A stretch of 64,000 nt of DNA from Pontederia crassipes (GCA_030549335.1 CM060188.1:46403696-46467695); one strand, 5' to 3'; counted from the stretch's first letter, positions 41,800 to 54,273 are shown. A program made the numbers and translations. The notes: generated from the sequence alone by a model not told the origin.

Positions 41800-43334
41800 T
41801 AGAAGGAAGATATTGCATGTCGCTGGAAGAATCTCGAGTTTCAGGATAGTGAGTGCCCATAGCAAGCAGCAAGAGTGCTGTGGAGAAGATCCTCCAAAAA
41901 GGCAAGGATCCCATTTACAAAGGAGAGAATTATTGAAAGTTTGAAGAGGGCATCAAATATCTCATTGAAATACACCACAATATCTCCTCTTACAACCTAC
42001 AAAGTACAGAAAATTTTGTCTGATTCCACGAGTACAAAAAACATATTTCAGCAAAGCATGACAGGTAATAACGAAATAACTAGGATATATATTGTTTACC
42101 TTCGGAATGTTGTACAGGCTTCACAAGAACAATATCAAACTCTGCTGTCCTGGTCCATGAAGGACTCAAGTAGTGGTGGTACAATTTGCTGATAATTGTG
42201 TTTCAGATGAGAGAAGGCTTCAGCCCAAATGTCATGTGAAAATGCAAAATTTGAGTTGTGCAAGCTTATTTGGCAACAACAACAATCCGAAGATGACTAG
42301 ACATTGCTACCAGCTATAACAAAGACAATTCGAGTATATACATAATTGATTCACACACCATGGAATCCTCATACTAAGATTTCAATTGATGAGGTGCTGC
42401 TACCACAAATACGAAAGGATATTCAAACAAATCCGGTGACAAAACACAGAGGATATCCACATAAGTATCATGGAAGTCTAACCCTAAGAGTTCAATGGAA
42501 ACTAACCTTCAAGATGAAGATTCCATGCAAGATGATTACTTATTTCTGGTCATCTTTACACCTCTGTTTGTTTAAAAAAATATGCTAACTTATTTTGTAC
42601 TAAAAATGAAGTTTAAAATCAATTACGAGTTTCTAGGCATGCCAGCTTTCTTGAAAGGATGCGCTAGAACAAATTATGTATACTTTTCATTTATGTTCAA
42701 TATGCATTTATCTAATGTTTTGATATGTTTTCATGCCCGAACACATGCTTTATTATCGAAATACCACTTTAAATATCTGCATTCCTGGGATATCATTATT
42801 TGCTTTGATTATTTTCAATGCAGAAATCCCAGCCGACAACACATGAGGGAAGGCAGGTATATCCCCCACTTACGCAACCACCAACTAACAAACTCTATGT
42901 TTGTGGTACTTTATATCCTTGGTTCTTATAGAATCCATCTTATCATGATAAAAGGAAAAAAATACATTTTTTGCCAACTCATGATTTTTTTCTGCAAATA
43001 AACCAATGTGGACAAAAAAAAATACATTTTTCTTCCTTTTCCATAAGGCAAGATTTTCAAATTGTTAGTTGATTTGGATAAACCCACGCCCAGAAACAAT
43101 ATAGACAGAGCAATATTTGAGTATCACAAGAAATGTCATAATATAACAATATGAAAAAAAAAAGATATGACATCAAAAAAAAAAGAAAAGAAGAGCTTCT
43201 CTTTATATTTCACGGTAAAAGATATGACATCAAAATATTGAGTGATAAAATATAACAATATGAAAGTACAAAGGTCGCCAAATGCCATAGGCATCTCAAG
43301 TAGAAAGCATCAGGACATATGGAAAATTAGGCAA
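41800..43334. other. Intergenic, possibly LINE-derived on the left, otherwise unassigned
   Basis: No supportable gene. 41800-42240 may be more of the L1 element. 42346-43001 has short open frames without recognisable domains. The rest is AT-rich. Confidence 0.35.
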
Positions 43335-43345
43335 TAACGTTAACT

Positions 43346-43549
43346 CCGCCTATATTTTATAGCCGGTCCCAAGCCCGGTTAAAGGAGGAGGGTTGTGTTA
43401 GGCGCCGACAGCCAGCATAAAATCCTGTCGAATCTTATGAACATGGATCAACGAATATAGGTTTGGTTACTAATAGAGCGGAATGGCGTCGTATGATCCA
43501 TGTAGCCGACCCCACCTAGTGGGATAAGGCTTTGTTGTTGTTGTTGTTG
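43346..43549 (+). mobile_element. SINE-like internal-deletion derivative of the RTE LINE
   Basis: A 204-bp element is flanked by an exact 11-bp duplication TAACGTTAACT (43335-43345 and 43550-43560). From about 43387 to 43461 it matches the 5' region of the LINE at 1792-4938 (complement of ~4845-4922) with one visible mismatch. From about 43463 it jumps to the LINE 3' end (complement of ~1797-1882), again nearly identical, and finishes in the same (TTG)n tail. About 40 bp at its 5' end (agccggtcccaagcccgg) are absent from the LINE copy here. It has no ORF and would depend on LINE proteins. Confidence 0.85.
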
Positions 43550-43560
43550 TAACGTTAACT

Positions 43561-45470
43561 ACAGGAAAGAAATGCATACAAGGTTAATCCTGTCACTTGT
43601 AAGATAATTGATGTGTGGAAACATTTGCAATAAGCAGTAAAATCAGAAAAGGTCTGTTCTTTCTCACCTTTCAATTAGTAATATCTCATTTTTTTCCCTC
43701 AAATGGAGATGCATGGCCAGGTGAGGAAGATAGAATTTCTGATACGGCAGTACTCTTGACCATTTGCATACTAAAATTTAGGATAATATTGAAATGGTGT
43801 TGTCAAAATAATGTATACACATTAATACCATTGGAGGTCATTAATTTAATACTAAAAACTTAGAAATGAATTATCTCATTTGACCTCGAGAAATCAAGGT
43901 CCAAGCGCACACATATGCTTCAACGTTCCCTTGCCTCAAAATGATAAATTGTCCATATTCCTTTCAGCATGAAGTATTTGCACCCCTGCAAGAGAGGAAA
44001 CTGATGCAATTAGATAGAGAATAAAACACCAGTACCAAAACACCATCATAAAATCTTCGCAATTTCTCAATAACATGGGAAGTTACTAACTTTTCTAACG
44101 AACAAGAAGACATACTAATCATCAACAGTTTGAGATATTGACAACATAACAAAACACATCATATAAATATGTTTCTGTCATAGCCAAATATGGTATGATG
44201 TGGTTCTACCACTGCATTTTTCAAATATTAAGCAAACATAAGTAGATACTCCACTTCGAAAAAAAAAAGTAGATACTCCATAAGCCCCCTCCTTATTAAG
44301 GGCCAAAGTAGCTGATACTTTGGTTACAAAAGGACAATGACAAAGGCCTCTAGTGAAAACAATTGACCTAACGTCTGATATGGCATTAGCATGAGTGGAT
44401 GTTGCTGAGGGAGATTTTTATTCAGAGAATATGGGGAGATAAATCAGACATGCTCGATAAGTAACCTCAGTTTGTGCTCAACAGAATTTCTCAGTTTCCA
44501 ACAGCCTCAAAAGGCAGTCATTATTGCTTTCTACAATGGAATAATAGACGATACTATTACGGCTTCTACCTGTCATTGCATTTCCATTCGATGTTTAAAT
44601 ATAATGATAGAAACATTATCCGCAAAGTACGACTCAAAATGGCCTAAAATTTCTGAAAATATACAGATGATAACAGTGTTGTACTAAGGAAGATAAAACA
44701 TTCATTCTCTTAGTTCTTGTTCGATAAATTGAAAATGACAAAAACCTGATTGTCTTTGTGGACTCAACATACTCAATACATGATCTACAACTTGTTATCA
44801 GAATTCAAATAAGGGAATATCTTCAAAAATTCATCATGATTTATGTCTCTATATTCGAAATCTAGTTCTGCAAGAAAATGAGTCATGGGTAGTAATTTTA
44901 ATCTGCTTCTTAAATAAAGCTTGCCTATATCATTCCCTAAAAAAAAAGCTTACCTATATCAGTTTTTTTTGAAAAGTTAAAGAAACCTTGAGAATGAAAT
45001 TACTTTATTCAAATTGAATTGATCCCCACTAAATTGTTCCAAAAGAGAGAAAAAAAACTTACTTGATTTACTCTATTGTCATGCAGTGGCTTTAAATTTT
45101 CACATAGAAACCCTTGATTGAGAAGTATTGCCTATAATTTTAGGGAAATTTCCCACTAAGAACAGGTTTATTAACACTCAATTTAAGAATAACCACCCAG
45201 GTGAGGTAATACTCAACAAGAAGCACTTTACCTCTTCACTCCAATTTAAATCAATCTCGCCATCTTGGGGTGAATGGCAAACAATCAACAAGCCAAATAT
45301 TATTTCCAACATGAAAAGACAAATAAGGTACATACCCACTCTTCTCCCAGCGTTCAACGCCTTTATGACCCGCTCATGGAAGGAATGGCAGCAGTAAGGT
45401 CAGAAAACACGCTTCATTAGAATTAAAATGTACGGGCAACCAGAGTGTAGCGTAGTTATTATTGCTGCAC
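43561..45470. other. Intergenic with weak exon-like segments on the minus strand
   Basis: 43885-43985 (minus) has a good acceptor and a GT donor, with a frame containing ILHAERNMDNLSF then TGA; it may belong to the broken gene at 39047-40817. Near 45330-45400 (minus) a short frame HSFHERVIKALNAGRRVG ends at a GTATGT donor. Neither could be joined or identified. The remainder is AT-rich. Confidence 0.3.
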
Positions 45471-45489
45471 TATGGCATGCTACATTTTT

Positions 45490-45601
45490 TGGCCAATGCA
45501 GCTTTCTCATTGTACTGGCGAAGCTTTCGATATGCCGGAGGAAAAAGCCCTAGTTGTCGATACCAACCACTTGGGTGGCTAACAAACATGCACATAAAGA
45601 A
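45490..45601 (-). other. Possible terminal exon, unidentified
   Basis: After a tttgttag acceptor, the minus strand reads HPSGWYRQLGLFPPAYRKL, then RQYNEKAALAKKCSMP and TAG. The composition looks coding and the frame is clean, but no upstream exon can be placed because the PPR coding region lies immediately upstream. It could be an alternative 3' exon or chance. Confidence 0.25.
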
Positions 45602-45670
45602 GTTCAAGACGTTAGATTAGGGCAGGATTTCTGAGATGAACAAATAGAACATATTTTTCATTCCTAAGAA

Positions 45671-47344
45671 TCAAACACTCTTATTTCTCATTTCAGCTTC
45701 CAAGTATGACACTGCAACAAGGTCATTCTGTTTGAGATGACCTCTGATCAAAATACCATATAGCACAGGATCTGGAAGAATGCCTCTTTGCACCATGTCA
45801 TCAAAAACCTCCCTTGCCTCAATCATAAGCCCTTTAATGGTCAAACCCCAAATAAGTGTGGTGAATGTAAGTAAATCGGGACTTATACCCTTCTGAAGCA
45901 TCAAATGTTTAATTCGCAATGCTTCTACTGCATTCCCATTTCTGCAAAGCCCCGCAATCAGAGATGTGTATGTAAATTTATCAGGAGAAAAACCAGATTC
46001 CATCATTTCAGCAAAGATCCTGCAAGCATCATCAGTCTCTCCTTTCTTGCAAAGCCCATCAATAAGCACCGTGTAGGATATCTCATTGGCATTCTTAAAT
46101 TTCACAAAATAGTGTTTTGCCTCTTGCAGTAGGCCATGTTTACAAAGGCCATCCATCAATGCTGTCCTGGCAATGACATCTGATAAGAACCTTTTCTCTA
46201 GCATCTCTTGATGAATCTTCAATCCCATCTCAATGTTCCCTGATTTGAAGCACGCATCCATCAAAGCAGTCAGAATGACCTTATCTGCTACTAAGCCACT
46301 TCTCTCCATCTGCTTCCTCATATCTAATGCTCGGTCCAACTGGCCATTGTCACAAAGTCCAGATATAACCACTCCGTACCCCTGTACATCAAGCTTGATT
46401 CCCCTCCGAAACATTCTTTCCAAATACTCAAAAGCTGTGTTCAGTTCTCCTTTCTTTGAATATCCAGCAAACATTGCGGAATAAACAGCTGCATTGGCCT
46501 CCACTCCAAATCGAGGCATCTGTTCAAACATTGCTGCTGCTCTCTCTACCATTCCCTCCTTACACATTGCATCAATCAGCACAACATAAGTGAAAACATT
46601 GGGCGACAGCCCCACCCTCAACATCTGTGCAAACAATTCAAGTGCTAAACTCAGACTTTCGTTCTTGCAGTAACCGTCGATCAAACAGGTGAAAGTCACC
46701 AAATTTGGCGAAACCTCTGCTACACTCATGTCGTTGAAAGCTGAGCGCGCAGCACCCAAATCTCCCGACTTGCAGAACATGTCCACGACCACGCTGTAGG
46801 CCACGACGGTGGGCAGCCAAGCCTTCCACATTGCGCCAAAGTAGCACATCGCAACCAGCGGCATGCCGTTATTGGCGAAAGCCTTCATCATGGTATTGTA
46901 TGTCACGACGTCTGGTCCCGGGCGTCCATCATAGAGCATCCGGCCGACTATGGCGACCGCGCCCCGGAGGTCTCCAGCCAGGCAGTAGCCGTGGATGAGG
47001 GAGTTGAGCGCGGAGGCGTCGGGGCGAAGGCGGAGCGCAGGGTACGCGGAAACGACGAGGAGCTCGGCAGAGCGAGAGTTGCCGAGCTTGCAGAGGAAAG
47101 AGACGACGGAATTGAGGGACGACAGGTGGGGACGGAAGCCTCGAGAGGTGAGATCGGCGAGGAGCTTGAGCGAGAGATCGCCGAGGGCAGAGGCAACGAG
47201 GCGGTGGAGGCGGAGATTGGCAGCGATAGGGGAGGACGGAAGGCGGCGGCCTCGCCGGAGCTCGGCGAAGTAGCGGAGGGCTTCGTGAGGCATGGACGGA
47301 GGAGCATCTTTGTTCGAGGGTTTAAGGCGTGGCGTAGGGTTCAT
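45671..47344 (-). CDS. P-class pentatricopeptide repeat protein, intronless
   Basis: PPR proteins bind single-stranded organelle RNA, one base per repeat, and guide its processing, stability or translation. This one is a single exon of 557 residues. After an N-terminal ~70 residues rich in Arg and Ala, about 14 repeats of 35 residues follow to the end, for example VVTYNTMMKAFANNG, LVTFTCLIDGYCKNE, EISYTVLIDGLCKKG and KFTYTSLIAGLCRNG. One repeat near residue 395 is short (31 residues). There is no E, DYW or SMR domain, so it is P-class, like those affecting transcript ends rather than C-to-U editing. Mitochondrial or plastid import is expected but no clear presequence can be scored. GC content is very high in the 5' third and falls strongly toward the stop. 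The ATG at 47342-47344 is the first in frame. No defect is seen. The specific orthologue is not assigned. Confidence 0.93.
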   Translation of the reverse strand: MNPTPRLKPSNKDAPPSMPHEALRYFAELRRGRRLPSSPIAANLRLHRLVASALGDLSLKLLADLTSRGFRPHLSSLNSVVSFLCKLGNSRSAELLVVSAYPALRLRPDASALNSLIHGYCLAGDLRGAVAIVGRMLYDGRPGPDVVTYNTMMKAFANNGMPLVAMCYFGAMWKAWLPTVVAYSVVVDMFCKSGDLGAARSAFNDMSVAEVSPNLVTFTCLIDGYCKNESLSLALELFAQMLRVGLSPNVFTYVVLIDAMCKEGMVERAAAMFEQMPRFGVEANAAVYSAMFAGYSKKGELNTAFEYLERMFRRGIKLDVQGYGVVISGLCDNGQLDRALDMRKQMERSGLVADKVILTALMDACFKSGNIEMGLKIHQEMLEKRFLSDVIARTALMDGLCKHGLLQEAKHYFVKFKNANEISYTVLIDGLCKKGETDDACRIFAEMMESGFSPDKFTYTSLIAGLCRNGNAVEALRIKHLMLQKGISPDLLTFTTLIWGLTIKGLMIEAREVFDDMVQRGILPDPVLYGILIRGHLKQNDLVAVSYLEAEMRNKSV

Positions 47345-47901
47345 ATGCGAACGTTCTCAAAAAAATGGAGGGGCTAAGGCTACAACAAACCAGATGGCGA
47401 CCCCGGTTTTGGATTAGGTTCAGGACCAATCAAGCCGGACGATCAGACCGGATGAGATAAAATAATATAAATAATAGAATTATTTGTATTTATAATATTT
47501 TGTATGACGCGTCTGTCAGACATTAGGCACGAATGCATATCAAATATTAACATTCAATAACTTACAATAAAATAACATGAGAACAAGTGCTAATATTTTT
47601 TTATTACAAAATGCAAATTATAATTTATAATAGTTGCAAAATGGTTATTTGGATTACGATTATGATTTCAATGTGATGTCATATTCTATAAATATTTGAT
47701 TTTAATTTGTAAATATTAATGCTTAAAATAATAAGATAGTAAATAAAAAATTTAGATGAGATCTATCGTTAACTTAATTAAATCAGAATTGGTTCTATAT
47801 TTGATACATTTTTTTTGTGCATCCCTTTCAGTATCCGATTGCTCTTAGCACTGACAAATTCGGAGTCGAGAAGGGTTACTACTTACTATCGCCTGATTAA
47901 T
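47345..47901. other. PPR upstream region and AT-rich intergenic DNA
   Basis: The PPR promoter should lie in the first few hundred bases. No motif stands out and no other gene is seen. Confidence 0.5.
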
Positions 47902-47906
47902 TAGGG

Positions 47907-50900
47907 TGTTAATAATGTCTTGAATCTGAATCCACTTGGTCCCCCTACATAGTCAGGCGCTTCAGCAGAATTTCTCTACGGGGGTCTCGCTGTCCGGTCA
48001 GCGAGCCTGTGGGGGGTCAAGAGGGGATCCAGGGGGAGCCCCCTGAGCGAAAATTTTTAGGGGTATTTTGTTTGTGATTCAGATTTGATTTATTTCCTTA
48101 TCACGAGATAGGTGTCCTATTTTTAGGGGTTTATTTAGAGTTTCAGTCCATATGTAATTCCTATCATCTGTCAAAGGAAGTGCCTATATAAACTCCCTAG
48201 GGGTCTAGACCGAAACCTATCATCGTAATCATCATTATTCCATAACAAAGAGCCACTGTCGTTTTTCTTTTTCGCGTTCTTCTGTATTTCATGCGATTCC
48301 TCTTTTCCCCTTTTCGTAACAAACTGGTATCAGAGCCTTAGGGTTTGTCAGCGATTCTCGATCAGCAGGGAGATGGCGTCGCACAACGTGAGCATGGAGA
48401 AGTTTAACGGCAGGAACAGTTTCGGATTGTGGCAGATCAAGATGCGGGCGCTTCTGAAGCAACAAGGAGTCTGGGCGCCGCTCTCAAACGTGTCGAAGAA
48501 CAAACCAAAAGAGGAAGACTCGAAGGACAAAGAAAAGGAGATCGACCTCGCAACTTTGGCGGCACAGGAGGAGAAGGCGCACTCGATGATTTTGTTGTGT
48601 CTGGCGGATGAGGTGATAATCGAGGTCGCAGATGAAGAAAAGACGGCTGGTCTGTGGTTGAGACTCGAGAGTTTATATATGACGAAGTCTTTCACCAATA
48701 AGTTGTTGTTGAAGCAACGTCTGTTCTCTCCGCATGCAGGAAGGTACCCCTCTGAAGGAACATCTTGATCAGTTAAATTTTTTATTGATGGAACTCAGAA
48801 ATATCGATGTTAAGATCGAGGATGAAGATGCTGCCATAATTCTGTTAGTTTCGCTTCCTCCATCATATGAAAATTTCGTTCAGTCTATGATTATCGGGAA
48901 GGAAACTATAAGTCTGAAAGAAGTAAGATCGAGTCTCCATACTCGTGAACTTCGGCATAGGGCATCTGGAAATTTTGCAGAGACTCAGGCCGCGAGTTTG
49001 ATATCGACCGCAGAGAAGGGACAGTCCTCGAATTCGAAGAAATCCAAATCCAAGAAGAAGAAAATCACTGCGAAGGACATCTGTAATTACTACAATGAAC
49101 CATATCATTGGAAGAAAGACTGTCCGAAGAAGAAGAAGGCCCCTGTCGCTACGGTGGCACATGAAACAGGAAATTCCGAAGATGATTTTGGTTCTGGCTG
49201 CTTCTGATCAAGGATGTCTGGCGGATAGTTGGGTTCTGGATTCGGGGTGTTCCTATCATATGACTCCGAATAAATAGTGGTTTTCAACTTATCAGAAGAT
49301 TGATGGTGGAAACGTCATCATGGGCAACGATGCAGCCTGTCAGATAGTTGGGATCGGTTCTGTGCAGATCAGGACTCATGACAATCTTGTGAGGACGCTG
49401 ACAGATGTCCGTCATGTTCCGCAACTGAAAAAGAATTTGATATCACTTGGAGTCCTCGACTATAAAGGGTGTCATATCAATGCTGCTGGAGGCATCCTCA
49501 CGGTCATGAAAGGTGATGCTACGATTCTGAAGGGAGTCAGACAGAAGTCCTTGTATGTATTACAAGACAAGACAGTCTCTGGCGTTGCTGCAGTGGCTAT
49601 TTCATCCGAATCAGATAGGTCTAGGCTGTGACACATGCGGCTTGGGCATATGAGTCAGAACGGGATGAATATCCTCAGCAAACGAGGTCTTCTAGGGGAG
49701 AAGAAGATATCTGAAATCAACTTCTACAAGCACTGCGTATTCGGCAAACAGCGAAGGTCTCAGTTTGGCAAGGCAGTGCACAGGACGAAGGCGACACTTG
49801 ACTACATCCACGCCGATTGTTGGGGTCCCTCTCGTGTTCCATCATTAGGAGGTGCGAGGTACTTCCTATATGTGATTGATGACTACTCGAGGATGACTTG
49901 GGTATTCATGATGAAACACAAGAGTGAGTCATTCAAGACCTTCAAGCAGTGGAAGGTTCTGGTGGAAAATCAGACGTCGAAGAAAGTGAAGCGTCTTCGC
50001 ACTGACAATGGTTTGAAATTCTGTTCTGCTGAATTCGACCAGTTCTGCAAAGATGAAGGCATTGCCAGGCATCGCACAGTCAGGGATACTCCACAGCAGA
50101 ATGGAGTTGCAGAACGAATGAACAGGACACTTCTGGAGAGGGCAAGGTGCATGTTCTCTAACGCTGGCCTAAATAGGACATTCTGGGCTGAAGCTGTTAA
50201 CACAGCTTGCTACTTGGTGAATCAAAGTCCGGCGACTGCGAGACTCCAACTGAGGTATGGTCAGGAAATTCTGCTGATTATACTTGTCTGAAAGTTTTTT
50301 GTTGTCCAGCATACTATCACGTCAGTGAAGGGAAGTTTGAGCCAAGGGCCAAAGAAGGGGTGTTTATGGGATATGGTGCAGGAGTGAAGGGCTACAGAAT
50401 CTGATCTCCTTCAGAACACAAAGTCATCCACAGCAGAAGCGTGACCTTTGATGAAGCATCAATGCTTCGGTTGAAGGTGGAGGCTGAAGAGAGTGTCAGT
50501 AAACATGTGGAGGTTGAAATCACTCCAACTGAGGATGATGCTGAAGGATCACATCAAGAAGCAGAACCAGAAGGTGAAGAATCTGATGAGCAACCTGAAG
50601 AGGAGTCAATTGCTGCTAGACGTTCTCGCAGAGAAGTGGGTCCTCCTAAGCGATACGAGGACATGGTTGCTTATGCACTACAGGTAGCTGAAGAGGTGGA
50701 GTCTCTGGAGCCGTCCTCTTATAGGGATGCCATCACATGTGCCGAATCTGAACAGTGGATCGCTGCTATGGGTGAGGAGATGGAATCTCTTCACAAGAAT
50801 CAGACGTGGGAGCTGGTCAAGTTGCCTAAAGGCAGGAAGACTGTTGGTTGTAAATGGATCTTCAAGAAGAAAGTAGGAATTCCAGGAGTTGAAGGCACGA

Positions 50901-52758
50901 GATATAAAGCACGACTGGTTGCTAAAAGTTATAGTCAGGAAGAAGGTGTGGACTACAATGAGATATTATCATCTGTTGTCAGATATACTTCTATCAGGGT
51001 GCTACTTGCTCTTGTAGCACATCAGAATCTAGAGCTCGAGCAACTAGATGTGAAGACTGCTTTCCTCCATGGAGAACTTGAAGAAGATATTCTTATGAGC
51101 CAACCAGAGGGATTCTCCATTCCTAGAAAAGAGAATCAAGTTTGCAGTCTGAAGAAATCTCTGTATGGCTTGAAGCAGTCTCTCAGACAATGGTACAAGA
51201 GGTTCGACAGCTTCATGATCAATAAGGGATTCAGTCGAAGTCCCTATGATTGCTGTGTATATCACAAGAAGGTGAAGGACGGCTCCACCATCTATCTGCT
51301 CTTGTATGTTGATGATATGCTTATTGCTGTCGGAGACATGACAGACATTCAAAATCTGAAGAAGCTCCTCAGTGCAGAATTCGACATGAAAGATCTTGAT
51401 GCAGCACAGAAGATTCTGGGGATGGAAATTCTAAGGGATCGCGCACAGGGTAAACTCTTCTTATCTCAAAAAAATTATATTGAGAAGATTTTATCCAGGT
51501 TTGGAATGTCTGGAGCGAAGTCTTTGAATACTCCATCAGCTGCAAATGTTCATCTTTCTGTTGCCTTCGCACCAAAGTCAGATGCAGAAAAGGAGTACAT
51601 GTCTCGAGTTCCATATGCTAGTGCAGTTGAAAGTCTGATGTATGCCATGGTTTGCACAAGACCAGACATTGCTCATGCAGTCAGTGTTGTCAGTAGGTTC
51701 ATGAGCGATCCAGAAAAGGAGCAATGGCAAGCAGTGAAGCGAATTTTTCGGTATCTGAGAGGAACATCTGATATTAGCCTCATCTACAGAAGTGATAAAG
51801 AGTGTTTGGTTGCAGGGTACTCAGATTCAGATTATGCTGGAGATGTCGATGGAAGACGATTTATGACAGGCTATGTCTTCACTTTGGGCAATTGAGTTAT
51901 TAGTTGGAATACTACATTTCAGCCATCAGTTACATTGTCCACCACAGAGGCTGAATACATGGCACTGACGGAAGCTGCCAAGGAATGCATCTGGTTAAAA
52001 GACTTAGTTGGAGATCTCGGATTACATCAGGAGCAGGCTATAGTACAGCACTGTGACAGTCTGAGTGCAATATGTTTAGCCAAGGATCAAGTACATCATG
52101 AAAGAACCAAACACATTGATGTCAGATATCACTTCATCCGCACTTAGAAGAGGATCAAGGTGAAGAAGATTGGCACTGAAGACAATCCAGCTGATATGTT
52201 CAACAAATCTGTTCCTTATGGCAAGTTCCAACATTGTTTGGACTTGCTTAACATAAATACTTGGTAATAGCTTCAAGATGGGACTGGCGGCGGCGTGGCG
52301 TGCTTTTGTGCTCTGAAGATGATTCAAGTCAAGGTGGAGATTTGTTAATAATGCCTTGAATCTGAACTCAGTTGGTCCCCCTACATAGTCAGGCGCTTCA
52401 GCATAATTCCCCTACGGGGGTCTCGCTGCCCGGTCAGCGAACCTATGGGGGGGTCAAGGGGGATCCAGGGGGAGCCCCCTGAGCGAAAATTTTTAGGGGT
52501 ATTCTGTTTGTGATTCGGATTTGATTTATTTTCTTATCACGAGATAGGTGTCCTATTTTCAGAGGATTTATTTAGAGTCACAGTCCGTATGTAATTCATA
52601 TCATCTGTCAAAAGGAGTGCCTATATAAACTTCCTAAGGGTCTAGACCGAGACATATCCTTATAATCATCATTATTTCATAATAAAGAGCCGCCGTCGTT
52701 TTTCCTCTTCGCGTTCTTCTGTATTTCGTGTGATCCCTCTTTCCCCCTTTTCGTAACA
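47907..52758 (+). mobile_element. Full-length Copia retrotransposon (Tork-like), inactive
   Basis: The 5' LTR is 47907-48321 and the 3' LTR 52343-52758, both TGTTAATAATG...TTCGTAACA. By eye they differ at about 40 of 416 positions (roughly 90 % identity), so the insertion is not recent. The primer-binding site tggtatcagagcc is at 48325-48337 (initiator tRNA-Met). The polypurine tract aaggtggagat ends at 52341. The flanks are TAGGG (47902-47906) and TAGGA (52759-52763), a target duplication with one mismatch. The gene order gag-protease-integrase-RT-RNase H is that of Copia. Several stops and frameshifts make it non-autonomous today. Confidence 0.93.
48373..52147 (+). pseudogene. Copia gag-pol polyprotein, broken
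   Basis: Gag starts at 48373 (MASHNVSMEKFNGRN) and shifts frame near 48740. Its zinc knuckle is damaged (CNYYNEPYHWKKDC near 49080-49120, where the second Cys of CX2C is Tyr). The protease motif is LDSGCSYHM at 49230-49262. The integrase has HMRLGHM (49632), DDYSR (49880), TDNG (50004) and [12 protein letters not shown] (50090-50130). The RT has LYVDDML at 51304-51324, preceded by VKTAFLHGELEED. The RNase H has YSDSDYAGD (51822) and STTEAEYMAL (51938). Stops or shifts fall near 49207, 49277, 49629 (TGA for Trp), 50290 (frameshift), 50402 (TGA for Trp), 51893 and 52145. The longest intact piece (50441-51895) covers RT. Confidence 0.9.
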
Positions 52759-52791
52759 TAGGAGTTAGGAAAATATAGTAAAAATGATTTA

Positions 52792-52910
52792 TTTTTTATC
52801 AACATGATTTTAAAATTCGAACTTAGGACTACTAAGATTCGAATGCTCAAAACTTAATCCTATTACTAGTCGGACACTCGTAAAATGAATAGCTTAGTTA
52901 ATTGAGAATG
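52792..52910 (-). mobile_element. Probable SINE (tRNA-like B box), old
   Basis: On the minus strand a Pol III B-box-like TAAGTTCGAATTTT lies near 52812-52825, with a second ATTCGAATC nearby. The flanks gtaaaaatgattta (52778-52791) and gtaaaaaataatta (52911-52924) resemble a decayed target duplication. There is no ORF. Family not assigned. Confidence 0.4.
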
Positions 52911-52929
52911 GTAAAAAATAATTAAATGT

Positions 52930-53660
52930 GAGTTTTAGATGGATAGTCCCCGAGATCTTCACCTGGTCAATGCATCCAACCAATCAGACACTCTTAGACC
53001 ATGTTTGATATCAAAATTTGGATAAAACATTTGTCCAAATTCTGTCAAACACTAAAAAAAGATAATCAGAACATCAAAGATCACATGATGTCAAATTTAA
53101 GAATTTGCAAGAGTTCTTGTTGAAGAATACTTTTTTTTTCTTATTTTACTTTCAATTATTTTTTAATGCATATATAATTATGTGTTTATTTATATATTTT
53201 ATTAATTATTTGTTTATTTAATTAGTATTATAGCTTTAAAGTATTATTAGTTAACATTTATTATTAATATTATTGATTAAACTATTTTTATGTTAGATTA
53301 AATAATAATCAATTATGATATGTTTTAATATAATATTTTCTATATTAAAAAAATAAATTTATTTATCTGATTCATACTTTTTTGTCCAAACATTTATTAA
53401 AATTTATCTGTCTAATTAACTTTTAAATTCTCAATTATTATATTTTTCATCCAAACACCAATTGAAATATTTTTTTCTAATTAATTAATTTTTTAGAATT
53501 AATAAGAACTCAAGTTCTTGTATTCCTTAAAAAAATGGGAGATTTGGATGAACGCCCTTAGCTTTGACCGTTTTACCGGTTCTATCGATATTGAGATTGA
53601 GTTGTCATGACTGGTTGGATTCCATGGTGTAGTCCAATCCTAACAACTACTCTACAACTA
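52930..53660. other. AT-rich, MITE-like intergenic DNA
   Basis: 53380-53470 shares words with 14490-14590 (caaacacc(t/a)att, tta(t/a)ctgtctaattaac-like), suggesting a shared dispersed repeat, but ends were not found. No gene. Confidence 0.35.
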
Positions 53661-53668
53661 AGGATGAG

Positions 53669-54265
53669 CAATGTTGTTAAAACCGGACTAGATCACCGGT
53701 CGACTCGCGGTTAAATCGGTTCAATGCAGATTTTAGAAAAAATTAAAAAATAATAAAAATATGAAAGTTAAATGAGAAAAAAGGAAAGGAATATAAGAAA
53801 AGTTAAAAATGAGAGAATATCATATGTATACAATTAAATAGGAATTGAAATAAAAAGGTAAGTATTTAAAATTGAATAATATTAAAATGGAAAATTATCA
53901 AAGGGCATAAAATAAAGAAAATAAAATGGAAAGTGTTAAACAAAAAAAGAAATAATAATATTTTAAGATAAAAATTATATCATCATTAAATAATAGATAT
54001 TAAATTATTAATAATCTAATTATATTATCATTATAAAATTTTTAATTAATAAAAATTATGTTATATTATTTTAAATATTTTTAATAAGTTAGTAGTATAA
54101 TAATCATATATTATATCATATAACTTATACTATATCTTCATAATTATTATAAATAATATTATTTTAATAAAATCCAATTCAATTCTATCGAATATGATCG
54201 GACCGATCCAACCACGACCTAGTGATGAGTCTGGTCTAATTGCTAGTCTGGTTCTGAAAACATTG
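53669..54265. mobile_element. hAT-type MITE, CAATGTTGT family, 597 bp
   Basis: The ends are CAATGTTGTTAAAACCGG and, reverse-complemented, CAATGTTTTCAGAACCAG. The flanks are exact 8-bp copies AGGATGAG (53661-53668 and 54266-54273). The interior is very AT-rich with no coding capacity. The ends resemble those at 39395 and 63302. Confidence 0.8.
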
Positions 54266-54273
54266 AGGATGAG

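Noticed and set aside
46948-47377. ORFs opposite or out of frame with the PPR gene
   Set aside because: Shadows of the GC-rich PPR 5' end; only the 557-residue frame shows PPR repeats.
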